A stretch of DNA of 64,000 nt, from positions 372,001-436,000 of the forward strand of contig NZ_KB905816.1 in NCBI RefSeq assembly GCF_000381025.1. Direction: 5' to 3'. Within the stretch, counting starts at the first letter, position 1; each line of letters begins with the position of its first letter. Below, piece by piece: positions 17,132-26,230 of the stretch. This stretch comes from Streptomyces sulphureus DSM 40104. Its GTDB lineage: Bacteria > Actinomycetota > Actinomycetes > Streptomycetales > Streptomycetaceae. Under the pieces are notes generated by a model. The model saw only the letters and a list, made by a program, of their open reading frames with translations. It was not told the DNA's origin and ran no database searches. Position numbers and translations under genes: made by a program.

Positions 17132-17314
17132 TCATACAGTTCGATGCTTCACCCACCGACGAACCTCATCCACATCAAACTGAATCTTCGCATTCCTACC
17201 GGTACCGAACCGATACTTCCGAAGTCCCACTGTGGATGCTTCTCGGTACAGCCACTGCACCGAGACATTGAGGTACTCAGCGGTCTGCTTGACGTCCATG
17301 AACTGACTGGTCAT
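17132..17314 (-). CDS. Excisionase-like small HTH protein
   Basis: About 60 residues of MerR/Xis-type winged HTH: MTSQFMDVKQTAEYLNVSVQWLYREAS, then a wing with KYRFGTGRNAKIQF and VRRWV. Such proteins direct excision with the neighbouring integrase. It converges on the integrase with a 20-bp gap. ATG 17314 lies 5 bp after GGGAG. GC content is lower than in the flanking chromosome, as expected for acquired DNA. Confidence 0.75.
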   Translation of the reverse strand: MTSQFMDVKQTAEYLNVSVQWLYREASTVGLRKYRFGTGRNAKIQFDVDEVRRWVKHRTV

Positions 17315-17338
17315 CACCACTCCCTAGGTACGAGGCAC

Positions 17339-17527
17339 CTAACCGATGAAAGCGGAGTTCAGGAGCTTGGCGAAACCATCGATAGATGTTATGGGAGTTG
17401 GGGCACATGACTCCGATGCGACGAAGAACGAGTTGCCGGGCTGCTGTTCATGGCCACATGACAGACCCACTGCATCGTTCCCATGGGAGACAGAACCCGG
17501 CGTAGAGGCCGACTCGTCCGCCTTCAC
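17339..17527 (-). CDS. Possible small ORF upstream of the excisionase-like gene
   Basis: A 62-codon frame starting at GTG 17527, about 9 bp after GGGAG, and ending 24 bp before the excisionase-like gene in the same direction. The product is not recognisable. An overlapping plus-strand frame (17346-17531, 61 codons) ends 10 bp before a good terminator that works best on the plus strand. Only one of the two is likely real, and I cannot decide which. Confidence 0.3.
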   Translation of the reverse strand: MKADESASTPGSVSHGNDAVGLSCGHEQQPGNSFFVASESCAPTPITSIDGFAKLLNSAFIG

Positions 17528-17541
17528 CTGAGCTTTCTCCC

Positions 17542-17579
17542 GGGGAAGGGTCTCCGTCCTGCGTCGGAGGCCCTTCCCC
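17542..17579 (+). terminator. Rho-independent terminator in the integrative element
   Basis: A 15-bp stem (17542-17556 pairing with 17565-17579, one G-T pair) with an 8-nt loop is followed by CTCTTTC. It is the most canonical terminator in the window, oriented for plus-strand transcription from the element towards the SDR gene. Confidence 0.8.
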
Positions 17580-17987
17580 CTCTTTCAGGCGCTTGCTGTC
17601 TTACGGGGCTCAAAGTCCCTCGGAAGTCCCCGAGACAGGGCTGAAAGCCCCTGAAAAATCCCTGGCCTTCAAGCAGACGTGCCAGGCACTCAGGCCGGGT
17701 CCAGCGCCCTGCTGCCACCCAAGGCGGCACGGAAGCCGCTAGGCGTATTGACCTGGAGGGCATGCGCAGGCGATGGCGGCCTCGAGTCCTCAGCCGCGGC
17801 CTCCTCGCTCCTACCCCCTCGCACCCATGAGGCGGAAGGGAAGGTCACGGCGTACCGGGTTCTCGTGCTGTCGATCCACACGTGTACCGCGACCGGGTGA
17901 TACGCCCCAGGGCCCAACGTCCCCTTCCCGGGAGGCCGGTGACCATGCGCACCGAAGCCTCGTCCGGCCTCGCGCTTATCCTCACCG
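17580..17987. other. Gene-free right flank of the element
   Basis: About 400 bp with short imperfect repeats (AAAGTCCCT, GAAGTCCCC, GAAAGCCCC between 17605 and 17665) but no convincing gene, pirin 5' end or obvious second attachment site. It may be decayed element sequence. Confidence 0.45.
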
Positions 17988-18734
17988 TCAGTCGTACATC
18001 AGGCCGCCGTCGACGAGAAGGTTGGTGCCGGTGATGAAGCCCGCGTCGTCCGACAGGAGGAAGGCGATGGACGCGGCGATCTCCTCGGGCGTGCCGAGCC
18101 GTCCCATCGGGATGAGGTCGGCCCATGTCTGTCGGATGTCGTCGGGGAATCCGGCGATCCCGGGAGTGGCGACAGTGCCGGGGCATACGGAATTGACGCG
18201 GATGTCGTCCCGCGCGTACTGGAGGGCCGCGTTCTTCGTGAGCCCCACGACGCCGTGCTTGGCGGCGGTGTAGGCGGCCATCTGCGGGGCGTTCTTGACT
18301 CCGGCGTTGGAGGCCATGTTGACAATGCTGCCGTGGCCGATCTCGGTCATGATCTTCAGTTCGGCGCGTAGGCAGAGGAACGTACCGCGCAGGTCGACGG
18401 AGAGGACCTGGTCCCAGGTCTCCACGGGCATCTCGTGAAGCCGCGCCGGGGTGTGGCCGATCCCCGCGTTGTTCACCGCGAGGTCGAGGCCGCCGAGAAT
18501 CCGGCGGGCGTCGTCGAACAGCCGGGTGACGCTCTGCTCGTCCGAGACGTCGCAGGCGAGGAACTCCGCGGTGCCGCCGATGGCACGGATCGCCTCGACG
18601 GTCCGAAGGCCGTCCTCCTCCGCGATGTCGGAGACGACGACGGCCGCACCCTCGGCGGCCAGGCGCTGGGCGGCAGTCCTGCCGATGCCGGAACCGGCCC
18701 CAGTGACCACGGCGCTCTTGTCGGCGAGCCTCAT
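17988..18734 (-). CDS. Short-chain dehydrogenase/reductase (FabG-like)
   Basis: A 248-residue classical SDR. TGAGSGIG is the cofactor motif, NNAGIG follows, and the catalytic set is Ser in VNMASNAG, Tyr and Lys in YTAAKHG. The C-terminal LLVDGGLMYD is typical. ATG 18734 has GAGAGG upstream and matches the family N-terminus; a longer frame to 18818 is unlikely. It is divergent from a TetR regulator over about 150 bp, suggesting control by that regulator. Substrate unknown. Confidence 0.93.
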   Translation of the reverse strand: MRLADKSAVVTGAGSGIGRTAAQRLAAEGAAVVVSDIAEEDGLRTVEAIRAIGGTAEFLACDVSDEQSVTRLFDDARRILGGLDLAVNNAGIGHTPARLHEMPVETWDQVLSVDLRGTFLCLRAELKIMTEIGHGSIVNMASNAGVKNAPQMAAYTAAKHGVVGLTKNAALQYARDDIRVNSVCPGTVATPGIAGFPDDIRQTWADLIPMGRLGTPEEIAASIAFLLSDDAGFITGTNLLVDGGLMYD

Positions 18735-18882
18735 TGCTGCCCTACCTCTCTTGCGCCTGCCCGCAGGGCGATCAGCAGGAGGCGGGCGAGGGCACACATA
18801 AACGAAAAGTCTGATCAAAAACTGACGCTAGCGCTGCCCGACTACTTATGCAACCACTCTGGTGACCTATATTCTGCCGCAG

Positions 18883-19518
18883 ATGACAGGACCGCAGGGA
18901 CACGAGACGGACAGTTCGCCCTCCGCTCGCCGAGAGCACCGACCCAGAGGGCGCCCGCGGGATGCCGGGGTCGATCGGCGGGTGGTCGAGGCGGCAGTGC
19001 AGGAGCTCGCCGAGGTCGGCGTCGGCGGGTTCAGCCTCAACTCGGTCGCCGCCAGGGCCGGGACCGCCAAGCGCAGCATCTACGCCAGATGGCCCGGACG
19101 CGACGAGCTGATCTCTGCCGGCCTCGCCGAACTCGCCATCACCCTGCAGCCGCCCGACACCGGGGAGTTGGCCGAAGACCTCCGGCAACTCTTCAACCAG
19201 GCCGTCGCGTTGCTGGAGGAACCGCGTTGGTCGGTGCTGATGCGGTGTGCGGTCGAGCTACGCGGCCGACCCGCACTCCACCGTCAGGTCCGCGAAGCAA
19301 CGGTCGAGCGCAGCCTGAAGGCCGTCGTCAGCTGCCTGGAGGAGGCGCATGAGCGGGGCGAACTGCGCGAGGGGGTCAACACGGCGCTCGTCGCCGAGTC
19401 GTTCGTCAACACGATCGTCGGATTCGGCACCGGAACGGCCCGGTCGATGGAGGATGTCAGGGCGGTGCGAGAGGACCTCGTCGGCTTGCTCCTGGGCGGC
19501 CTGGCGGCTCACCGCTGA
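18883..19518 (+). CDS. TetR-family regulator
   Basis: About 211 residues. The TetR HTH spans residues 25-70 (VGGFSLNSVAARAGTAKRSIYARWPGRDELI), followed by a helical effector domain ending in VREDLVGLLLGGLAAHR. Neither the ATG at 18883 nor the in-frame GTG at 18862 has a clear ribosome-binding site, so a leaderless or alternative start is possible. It probably represses the divergent SDR gene and perhaps itself. It converges on the MFS gene. Confidence 0.88.
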   Translation: MTGPQGHETDSSPSARREHRPRGRPRDAGVDRRVVEAAVQELAEVGVGGFSLNSVAARAGTAKRSIYARWPGRDELISAGLAELAITLQPPDTGELAEDLRQLFNQAVALLEEPRWSVLMRCAVELRGRPALHRQVREATVERSLKAVVSCLEEAHERGELREGVNTALVAESFVNTIVGFGTGTARSMEDVRAVREDLVGLLLGGLAAHR

Positions 19519-19596
19519 GGTCATACGCGCCCGCCGGCGCGCAACACGGCTGCTCGGGACGTCGACAACGCGGTGGCGCGAGGCGATGGGTGCACC

Positions 19597-20910
19597 TCAC
19601 CCGTCGGAGCACCGGCCGGGGATCGGACGGTCCACCGAGGCCGGACGCACCATCCAGGCCACGGCCAGGACCAGCACCGCCGAGGCCGCGAAGGCGGCTG
19701 CGGGCGAGGCGGCATCGGCGAGAAGCCCGTCGAGCCCGGCAGCGAGCGGCCGGGAACCGACGAAACCGGTGAGCCACAGTGCCATGATCCGTCCCCGCAG
19801 CTGGTCGGGGGCGCGCTCCTGGACGAGGGTGCTCAGCCCGGTCGTGGCGAAGGCGAGGCCCACACCTGCGACGCCCAGAGCCGCCAGCGTCATGGGCCCC
19901 GAGTGGCCGACGGCGCTGCCGGCGAGCCCCACGGCGAGCAGGACCAGCCCGGCGGAGCCCAGCCGTAGGACGGGCAGCACGCGGCGCACCACAGCGAGCA
20001 GCGGCAGGCCAAGCGCGGCACCGATCCCGAACGCGGACGCGAGCCAGCCGGCAAGGGCGGCGCTGCCGCCGAACTCCTCGGCCATTGAGGGGACAAGAGT
20101 GGTGGCGGGTTCCGAGCCGACCCCCACGGCGACGATGCCGAGGAGCAGTAGCGCGAGCGGCCGGTCGGCGCGCAGGTGACGGAAAGCGGCACGGAGCGAC
20201 GTATCGGCACCGTCCCCGTCCATCGTGCGGCTCGGTAGGCGTACCGCCAACAGGCCCAGGGCGAAGAGAAGATGGGCACAGGCGGCGGCGCCGAACGCGG
20301 CGACTGGGCTGACGTGCGCCACCAGGAGTGCCCCCAACGCCGGGCCGACGGCGCGGGAGAGAGTCATCGGGGCGGTGTTGAGCGCCATCGCCCTGGCGAG
20401 TTCGCCAGGACGGATGATCCAGGGGATCGCGGACTGCATCGCCGGGCCCCCGACGGCGAAGCCGCAGCCGACGATCAGCGAACTGGCGAGGATCGGCAGG
20501 ACACCGACGACGCCGTCCCCCACCCCGAAGGCGAGGATCCACAGCGCGAGACCGCCTGAGCCCAGGCCGCTCAGGGCACGTCCGGCGACGAGTTGGCCCA
20601 TGGCGTGGCCGCGATCGGTCAGCTTCCCGCTCAGCGGGGTGAGGAGGAGCTGCGGCGCGAACTGACCGGCGCTCACCGCGCCGACGGCGAGCGCGGAGCC
20701 GGACGCCTGGAAGGCGACGATCGCCGCGACCATGCTGTGCGCCCAGACGCCGGTCGAGGTGAGGAGCTTGCCCCAGAAGAAGGTGCCGAAGTCGCGGTCG
20801 AAGACCAACCGCAGGGCGCCGCGAGGAGGTGGGGCGCCGGGCCGAGCTCCCTGCGCGTCCGGCGCGCGGTGCTGGGTGCCGTGTCCGGGGTTGCTGCCGT
20901 CTCTGTTCAC
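19597..20910 (-). CDS. MFS transporter (MFS_3/EntS-like)
   Basis: A 437-residue transporter with about 12 membrane segments. A proline-rich N-terminal tail precedes FGTFFWGKLLTSTGVWAHSMVAAIV, and the A-loop motif GKLTDRGHAMGQL lies between TM2 and TM3. The second half begins after RTMDGDGADTSLRAAFRHLR. The family exports siderophores, macrolides or other drugs. The GTG at 20910 follows GGGGGA. It stands alone between TetR and GntR genes and has no clear substrate partner. Confidence 0.88.
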   Translation of the reverse strand: MNRDGSNPGHGTQHRAPDAQGARPGAPPPRGALRLVFDRDFGTFFWGKLLTSTGVWAHSMVAAIVAFQASGSALAVGAVSAGQFAPQLLLTPLSGKLTDRGHAMGQLVAGRALSGLGSGGLALWILAFGVGDGVVGVLPILASSLIVGCGFAVGGPAMQSAIPWIIRPGELARAMALNTAPMTLSRAVGPALGALLVAHVSPVAAFGAAACAHLLFALGLLAVRLPSRTMDGDGADTSLRAAFRHLRADRPLALLLLGIVAVGVGSEPATTLVPSMAEEFGGSAALAGWLASAFGIGAALGLPLLAVVRRVLPVLRLGSAGLVLLAVGLAGSAVGHSGPMTLAALGVAGVGLAFATTGLSTLVQERAPDQLRGRIMALWLTGFVGSRPLAAGLDGLLADAASPAAAFAASAVLVLAVAWMVRPASVDRPIPGRCSDG

Positions 20911-21071
20911 GTCATTCCCCCACCCGTCGGAGCACGCTCGGCGCCCGGCGCCGCAGAGCGGACCGCGATCGGTGCATGCGCCTTCTGCCCTGCCAGGACG
21001 CGTTCACGGGGCGTCAACCCCCTTATCGCAGGCGGTAGTTGAAGCGGTGCGCGCCACCCTCGGCTCGGCGG

Positions 21072-21770
21072 TCACCCCGTGGCCTGGTCAGTCCCCACCT
21101 CGCCAGCCGCGAGCCGCTCGTCGATGTGCTGTGCCAACTGCTCGCCCGCCCTGTGGATGTGCTCGACCATCCGGATGCGTGCGGCCTTCGAGTCACCCTC
21201 CAGGACGGCGGTCAGCAGACCCGCGTGGTCCTCCACGGTGGTGCGCGACCACCCCTCGATGCTCGCGTAGAAGCGGCGGGGCACGTACCGGGAGAGAAGG
21301 CCGACGACCCAGGCGAGGCGTGGCGCGTCGGCGATCAGGTTGAGCTCGCGGTGGAACTTGTGGTTCCACTCCTCCTGCGCCGCGCTCTCCCCCTCCGCGG
21401 CAGCGGCGATCAACGCCTCGTGGATCTCCTGGAGTCGGCTCACCTGCTCCGGGTCCACCCGCTCGGCCGCGCGCGCCGCGAGCTCGCCGGCGACGAAGGA
21501 CTGGGCGAGGAATATGTCGCGGATGTCGTCGCCGGTCATGCTGGCGACGGTGAACCCCCGGCGCGGCTCCAGACTGAGGAAACCCTCGGCACGCAGCGCC
21601 TGCAACGCCTCTCTGGCCGGCGTGGAGGAGATACCCATCTCGGCGGAGACGACCTCGGCCCGAACACGCGTGCCCGGCGCGAGAGTTCCCGAAGTGATGA
21701 GGTCGCGCAGGTAGGAGGCGGCCTCCTCGCTCAGCTGCGGCCTCGCGCGCCGCGCCGGAAAGGCACCCAT
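21072..21770 (-). CDS. GntR/FadR-type regulator with FCD domain
   Basis: A 232-residue regulator. The winged HTH reads LRDLITSGTLAPGTRVRAEVVSAEMGISSTPAREALQALRAEGFL, and the helical FCD ligand domain has metal-site histidines around HKFHRELNLIA and RMVEHIHRAGEQL. FCD regulators often sense carboxylates or acyl-CoAs. I chose ATG 21770 (GGGGGG upstream); an ATG six bases earlier is equally possible. It lies downstream of the BVMO/ABC operon on the same strand and is a plausible regulator of it. Confidence 0.88.
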   Translation of the reverse strand: MGAFPARRARPQLSEEAASYLRDLITSGTLAPGTRVRAEVVSAEMGISSTPAREALQALRAEGFLSLEPRRGFTVASMTGDDIRDIFLAQSFVAGELAARAAERVDPEQVSRLQEIHEALIAAAAEGESAAQEEWNHKFHRELNLIADAPRLAWVVGLLSRYVPRRFYASIEGWSRTTVEDHAGLLTAVLEGDSKAARIRMVEHIHRAGEQLAQHIDERLAAGEVGTDQATG

Positions 21771-22231
21771 CCCCATCCCCCCTGCCTCGTGCGCGAGGGC
21801 GTCGCCGTGGAGAGCAGCGACACCGGACCCGCTCTCGTGTCGGCAGAATATTATCTGCACTACGTCGTCGGGACGCGTCGCCCTGCCACTCCCACGCCAC
21901 GAGGGACAGTCGGCGACCATCTCCCAACCGCCCTTGGCGGGGGCCGACTTCGCCTCGTCGGCGGTGTCCGGCCCGCCCGGCCAGGTGTACCGCCGGGGCG
22001 GCAGGACCTGTCGCGCCGGTGTCCCGTGCCCGGTGTCGCGGCTGGTCCGCCTGCTCCGACGACCGCCGGGCCACCGCTCCGGAGTAGTCGACGGCGACTG
22101 GAAGTTCGGAGGCACTCCGGGCGCTGCCCCCTGCCGCGGTGAAGAGCCTGTCGGCCAATTCGGCGCCGCCCAGGGGCCGCACGTGCGTACCCGTGCCATC
22201 GCCGGGAGCGGGTGTACCGGACCTCGTGCGC
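21771..22231. other. Gene-free region between GntR and the BVMO gene
   Basis: About 460 bp with no convincing gene. The GntR promoter side contains a rare AT-rich element (21843-21858). The remainder is high-GC sequence whose open frames have no recognisable product. Confidence 0.5.
21843..21858. promoter_or_regulatory. AT-rich dyad upstream of the GntR gene
   Basis: GCAGAATATTATCTGC has 5-bp inverted arms (GCAGA/TCTGC) around an AT-rich core, 73 bp before the GntR start. On the minus strand it contains GATAATAT, which recurs upstream of the ABC transporter operon at 27207-27214. It could be a shared GntR operator or a promoter -10 region. Confidence 0.4.
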
Positions 22232-24157
22232 TCATCGGGCGCCCCACGTCCGGTAGTGCTCCAGCTGCGGGCCCCGTGTCATGCGCCAGAACTCAAGGGT
22301 GGTCAACGGCCAGTTCTGGGTCACGCGTCCGGAGGCGGACTTGTACCAGTTGGTGACGCCCTCCACGCCGAAGGCCATCCGTGCGCTCGCCGCGTCGAGG
22401 CGGGTGTAGTACGCGTGCAGCGCCTGCCACGTCGGTTCCATCGCGGCGTGCCCGTGCTCCATCAGGTGGGCGAGGCAGGCGACGACGTACTCGGCCTCGG
22501 CCTCGGAGGAGAAGACGATGCTGCCGTTGACCACCAGGTTGGTGTTGGGCCCGTACAACAGGAAGAGGTTGGGGAAGTTGGGGACGGTGACCCCGGCGTA
22601 GGCCCGTGCGTCGTCGGCCCACTGCTCGTGGAGGTCCACACCACCTCGACCACGCACTTGCAGCGTGCTGAGGAAATCGGAGGCGGTGAAGCCCGTGCCG
22701 TAGACGAGCACGTCCGCCGGGTGCTCGACACCGTCCGCGGTACACAGGCCGCCCTCGGCAACCTCGGTGATCGGCTCGGTGACCACGGCGACGTTGTCGC
22801 GCTTGAGCGCGGCGGCCCACGCGCCGTCGTCGCGCAGCATGCGTTTGGCATAGGGCGGATAGTCGGGCGTCATCTTCGCCAGCAGGTCGGGCCGGTCCGC
22901 GTAGACCTGCTCAAGGTGGCCAATGAGGGCGGCGCGCAGCTCCTCGTTGGCCTGCGAGACGGAGCCGGGCACGTCCCACTCCGGGTCGACGAGCGCGAAC
23001 CTGCGCCGGCCCTCGACGTTGGTCCAGAACTGCTGGAAGCGGTACCACTGGCGATACAGCGGTATCTCGGCGAAGAGCCAGCGCAGGCCGGGGCGCAGCT
23101 TCCGGGTGTAGACTGGGGTGGGCACCACCCAGGGCGGTGTCCGCTGGAAGACGGTCAGCTTCCCCACTTCGCGGGCGATCCGGGAGATGACCTGGAAGGC
23201 ACTGGCGCCGGTTCCGACCACAGCCACCCGCTTGCCCGCCAGCGGAACGTCGTGCTTCCAGCGTGCCGTGTGCCAGGAGGGGCCGGCGAAGCGCTCGCGG
23301 CCCGGCAGGTCGGGGTAGCGGGGATTGTTCAGCTGGCCGACCGCGCTGACGACGGCGTCGGCGCGGACGCTCTCGCGGCGGCCCCGCCGGTCTTCGACCT
23401 CCAGCGTCCAGCGATGCTCCGTCTCGTCCCAGACGGCCGAGCGCACCTGTGTGCCGAAACGGATGGCGTCGCGGATGCCGAGGTCGTGCGAGGCGCTGTG
23501 CAGGTAGTCGAGGACGGTCGGGCCTGGCGAGTAGTGGTCCTCCCAACCCTCTCGCTGTGCGAAGGAGTAGCTGTAGCAGAAGTTGCTGGTGTCCAGCCGA
23601 ACGCCCGGGTAGTTGTTCTCCCGCCAGACGCCTCCGACATCTTCGTGGCGTTCGAAGACCACAAAGGGGATGCCGGCTTGCCGCAGATGGTGGGCAGCCG
23701 CGATGCCGGACATCCCCGCGCCGATGACGGCCACGAGGTAGCCCTCCGGTACCTCGGCGGGGCCTGCTGCGGCGGTGCGCTGGAGCCCCTCCGGCTCGAT
23801 TCCCAACTGATGGTAGAGCAGTGGGAGTTGCTCCCGGTCCACCGGACCGGCGAGGAACCGCATGATTTCCAGGAGCTCTTCCGGGCGCGGACGTCTCGGG
23901 GCCGGCCGCCCGCGTTCGACCCAGCGCTCGACGGCCGCCTCGGCGAGCTGACGGGCCCTCGCCTGTGCCGCCTCGTCGAGCCCGCCCTGCGGGGCCTGCC
24001 CGAGCACCTGCGAGAGGCGCGCCGGACGCAGCCGCGCCTCCAGCAGCGTGAGGTCGCCGGTGAGGTGCGCGAGCGCGGGCAGCAGCGCGGGCAGCTCGGC
24101 CTCGGCCAACGCCCGGCGGAGGCCGGGGCCTTGCAGCGCGTACGGTGTGTCGTTCAC
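22232..24157 (-). CDS. Baeyer-Villiger monooxygenase, HAPMO-like
   Basis: A 641-residue flavin monooxygenase. About 140 N-terminal residues form a helical extension, as in 4-hydroxyacetophenone monooxygenase (about 640 residues). The FAD motif GAGMSG is at 146-151. The type I BVMO fingerprint FAGPSWHTARW is at 290-300, followed by Lys instead of the usual Pro/Asp. The NADPH motif GTGASA is near 315, and FQRTPPWVVP follows. It would insert oxygen next to a ketone to form an ester or lactone. The GTG at 24157 overlaps the stop of the transporter binding-protein gene, so it is translationally coupled to an importer. Confidence 0.93.
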   Translation of the reverse strand: MNDTPYALQGPGLRRALAEAELPALLPALAHLTGDLTLLEARLRPARLSQVLGQAPQGGLDEAAQARARQLAEAAVERWVERGRPAPRRPRPEELLEIMRFLAGPVDREQLPLLYHQLGIEPEGLQRTAAAGPAEVPEGYLVAVIGAGMSGIAAAHHLRQAGIPFVVFERHEDVGGVWRENNYPGVRLDTSNFCYSYSFAQREGWEDHYSPGPTVLDYLHSASHDLGIRDAIRFGTQVRSAVWDETEHRWTLEVEDRRGRRESVRADAVVSAVGQLNNPRYPDLPGRERFAGPSWHTARWKHDVPLAGKRVAVVGTGASAFQVISRIAREVGKLTVFQRTPPWVVPTPVYTRKLRPGLRWLFAEIPLYRQWYRFQQFWTNVEGRRRFALVDPEWDVPGSVSQANEELRAALIGHLEQVYADRPDLLAKMTPDYPPYAKRMLRDDGAWAAALKRDNVAVVTEPITEVAEGGLCTADGVEHPADVLVYGTGFTASDFLSTLQVRGRGGVDLHEQWADDARAYAGVTVPNFPNLFLLYGPNTNLVVNGSIVFSSEAEAEYVVACLAHLMEHGHAAMEPTWQALHAYYTRLDAASARMAFGVEGVTNWYKSASGRVTQNWPLTTLEFWRMTRGPQLEHYRTWGAR

Positions 24158-25287
24158 GGACGCGGGAGGCCCACGGCCTCGGCGACGAAGGAGCGGTCCA
24201 CGATGCGGCGCTCCGGTATCGGCTCCGTGTATTGCAGCACGTGTGCCTCCTCGTACATCGCCTGGTGCCGTCGGGTGACACCGGGCGGGAAGTCCCAGTT
24301 GAAGTGGTATGAGGGCGTGTCGCGGAGTTGGTCGACGGTGACGCCCATGGCCTTCGCCTCCGCTTTCAGCGCGTCGGGGTCGGCCTTGTAGTCGCCGGCG
24401 AGGTGGGTGTTGATCGTCCGGACGTAGGCGCGGGTGAGGGCGAGGGCGGCTGGCCGGTCCTCGGAGAGCGAGGGGCCGAAGTAGACCCCACCGTTGGAGC
24501 CGCCGGGCTCGGTGTCGCTGGCGAGGAAGGTGTAGTCGTCGCTGCCCTTCATCGGCACCCAGAACGGGTCGAGCATCATCGCCGCGTCGATCGAGCCGTT
24601 GGAGAGCGCAGTCGCCGCGTCGGCGACGTCGATCGACTCGAAGGAGACGTCGTTGACGCTGAGTCCGGCGGCGTGCAGCTTGTCCGCGAAGGCCAGGTTC
24701 GCCGCCGAGCCGACCCCCACGGCGCTGCCGATCCGCTTGCCCTTGAGGTCCTCGACCTTCACTCCGTCGCCGGCTGCCCAGATACCGGCGCCCGACTCCC
24801 GGCTGCTCCAGCCCTGTCCGAGCGCCAGCCGGATGTCGAAGCCCTGGCTCAGGGCATTGTAGAAGGCCGCGCTGGAGGAGGCGGCGACCGCGTCGACCCG
24901 TCCGTCGGCGAGGAGTTGGATGGAGTCGGCCGGCGGCAGAATCGAGATCTCTACATCGAGGTTCTCCCGCTCGAACTCCCCCAGCGACTCCGCCATCACC
25001 AAGGGCGCGACGAACTCGGCCGACTTCGAGGACATCGCGAGCGTGATCGTCCGCCGCTTCTCCAGGCGTACGGGGGCGGGACTGCCTGCCTCGCAGCGGG
25101 TCGGCCCCCTCTTCGGGTCGTCGACCAGCGCGAAGTCGGCGCGCTCGCCGCAGCCGGCGACCGGTTGCAGGGGGGATGGGGCGGCGGCGAACCGGGGCGG
25201 GCGCTCGTCCTTCGACCCGGCCTGGGCCCCGCACCCGGCCAGCACCAACATCCCCGCGGCGAGCGCCGGCAGGAGCTTCTTCGTCAT
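24154..25287 (-). CDS. ABC transporter substrate-binding lipoprotein (NMT1/SsuA type)
   Basis: A 377-residue solute-binding protein. The lipobox LVLAGCGAQ gives a lipidated Cys near residue 19, then a linker, then the NMT1/THI5-like fold starting at RRTITLAMSSKSAEFVAPLVMAESLG. DLKGKRIGSAVGVGSAANLAF and AAMMLDPFWVPM are typical of sulfonate/nitrate/taurine or pyrimidine-precursor binding proteins. The region between lipobox and domain holds two extra cysteines (GCGERADF, TRCEAG). It is the third gene of the importer operon. The ligand is unknown and may be the substrate of the coupled BVMO. Confidence 0.9.
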   Translation of the reverse strand: MTKKLLPALAAGMLVLAGCGAQAGSKDERPPRFAAAPSPLQPVAGCGERADFALVDDPKRGPTRCEAGSPAPVRLEKRRTITLAMSSKSAEFVAPLVMAESLGEFERENLDVEISILPPADSIQLLADGRVDAVAASSSAAFYNALSQGFDIRLALGQGWSSRESGAGIWAAGDGVKVEDLKGKRIGSAVGVGSAANLAFADKLHAAGLSVNDVSFESIDVADAATALSNGSIDAAMMLDPFWVPMKGSDDYTFLASDTEPGGSNGGVYFGPSLSEDRPAALALTRAYVRTINTHLAGDYKADPDALKAEAKAMGVTVDQLRDTPSYHFNWDFPPGVTRRHQAMYEEAHVLQYTEPIPERRIVDRSFVAEAVGLPRP

Positions 25288-25354
25288 TCCGGACCTCGAT
25301 CCCGCGAGGGGTCCGCGGCGCTCGGCCGGCTCCTCCAGAGACGTGGGGCGGCCA

Positions 25355-26230
25355 TCAGTCGATGCGCCTGGAGTGCTTCACCCAGGGGGTGACGAGCCGG
25401 CCGATGCGTTGGACGATCATGCTCAGGACGACGCCCATCAGGGAGACCGTGACGATCCCAACGTACATCTGGTCGTTCATGAAGAGACGGCGCGAGTCGA
25501 AGATGACGTAGCCGACGCCCGTCGTGCCGACGAGGAACTCCGAGGCGACGATCACGATGATGGAGACGCTGATGGCGACCCTCAGCGCGACGAAGACCGA
25601 GGGGAGCGCCGCGGGGACGAGGACCTGGGTGAACATGCGGACCGGGCCGAGGTCGAGCGACCTCGCCGCCTCGTGGTACCCCTCGGGGATGGAGGCGAAC
25701 GCCTCCATCGTGTAGATCCAGATGTAAAAGAAGACCGTGACGGAGATGATGACGAGGAGCGGCACCTCGCCGAGGCCGAAGATCGTGATGAAGACGGGGA
25801 GCAGCGCGAGTTTGGGCACCACGTAGACGGCGCTGAGCATCGGTTCGAGCGCGGCGCGCGCAGTGCGGTTGAGGCCCATGAGGGCACCCGCGGTGAACCC
25901 GGCGACGATTCCGATCCCGGCGCCTATCAGGACCCTGCGCAAGGTCAGCAGGATGTCGCTCCAGAAGTACCCCTCGGCGAGCAGCGAGGCGCCGGTGCGC
26001 AGGATCGTGGTCGGAGCGGGGAACATCCGCGCGTCGATCCAGCCGAGGCGCGCACCCAGCTCCCACAGCGCGAAGAGCGCCAGAGGGATGAGGACCGCGA
26101 GGCCCCCTTCGAGGAAGCGGCGGCGGCGTTGGAAGGCCGCGGCCCGGTCGAGGGTGCGCAGTGGTCTGCGGACGAAGACCGCGTCCTGCCGCGGGGTTCC
26201 GCGTCCGTCCGTCGCAGTCGGGCCCTTCAC
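25355..26230 (-). CDS. ABC transporter permease (SsuC/TauC type)
   Basis: A 291-residue integral membrane protein with about six membrane segments, starting after a charged tail of about 40 residues (GLAVLIPLALFALWELGARLG). The EAA loop that contacts the ATPase reads YHEAARSLDLGPVRMFTQVLVP. The family moves sulfonates, nitrate, taurine or related small anions. GTG 26230 overlaps the ATPase stop (GTGA). A 67-bp gap precedes the binding-protein gene. Confidence 0.92.
   Translation of the reverse strand: MKGPTATDGRGTPRQDAVFVRRPLRTLDRAAAFQRRRRFLEGGLAVLIPLALFALWELGARLGWIDARMFPAPTTILRTGASLLAEGYFWSDILLTLRRVLIGAGIGIVAGFTAGALMGLNRTARAALEPMLSAVYVVPKLALLPVFITIFGLGEVPLLVIISVTVFFYIWIYTMEAFASIPEGYHEAARSLDLGPVRMFTQVLVPAALPSVFVALRVAISVSIIVIVASEFLVGTTGVGYVIFDSRRLFMNDQMYVGIVTVSLMGVVLSMIVQRIGRLVTPWVKHSRRID

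Noticed and set aside
17605-17665. Short AAGTCCC/AAAGCCC repeats as a possible CRISPR or attachment array
   Set aside because: Only three imperfect short copies with uneven spacing, and no cas genes.
22139-24391. A 750-codon plus-strand frame opposite the BVMO
   Set aside because: The BVMO has clear FAD, NADPH and fingerprint motifs on the minus strand.
24158-25234. An in-frame N-terminal extension joining the BVMO to a reading frame inside the binding-protein gene
   Set aside because: The extension overlaps a well-supported lipoprotein gene in another frame, and GTG 24157 gives a HAPMO-sized protein.
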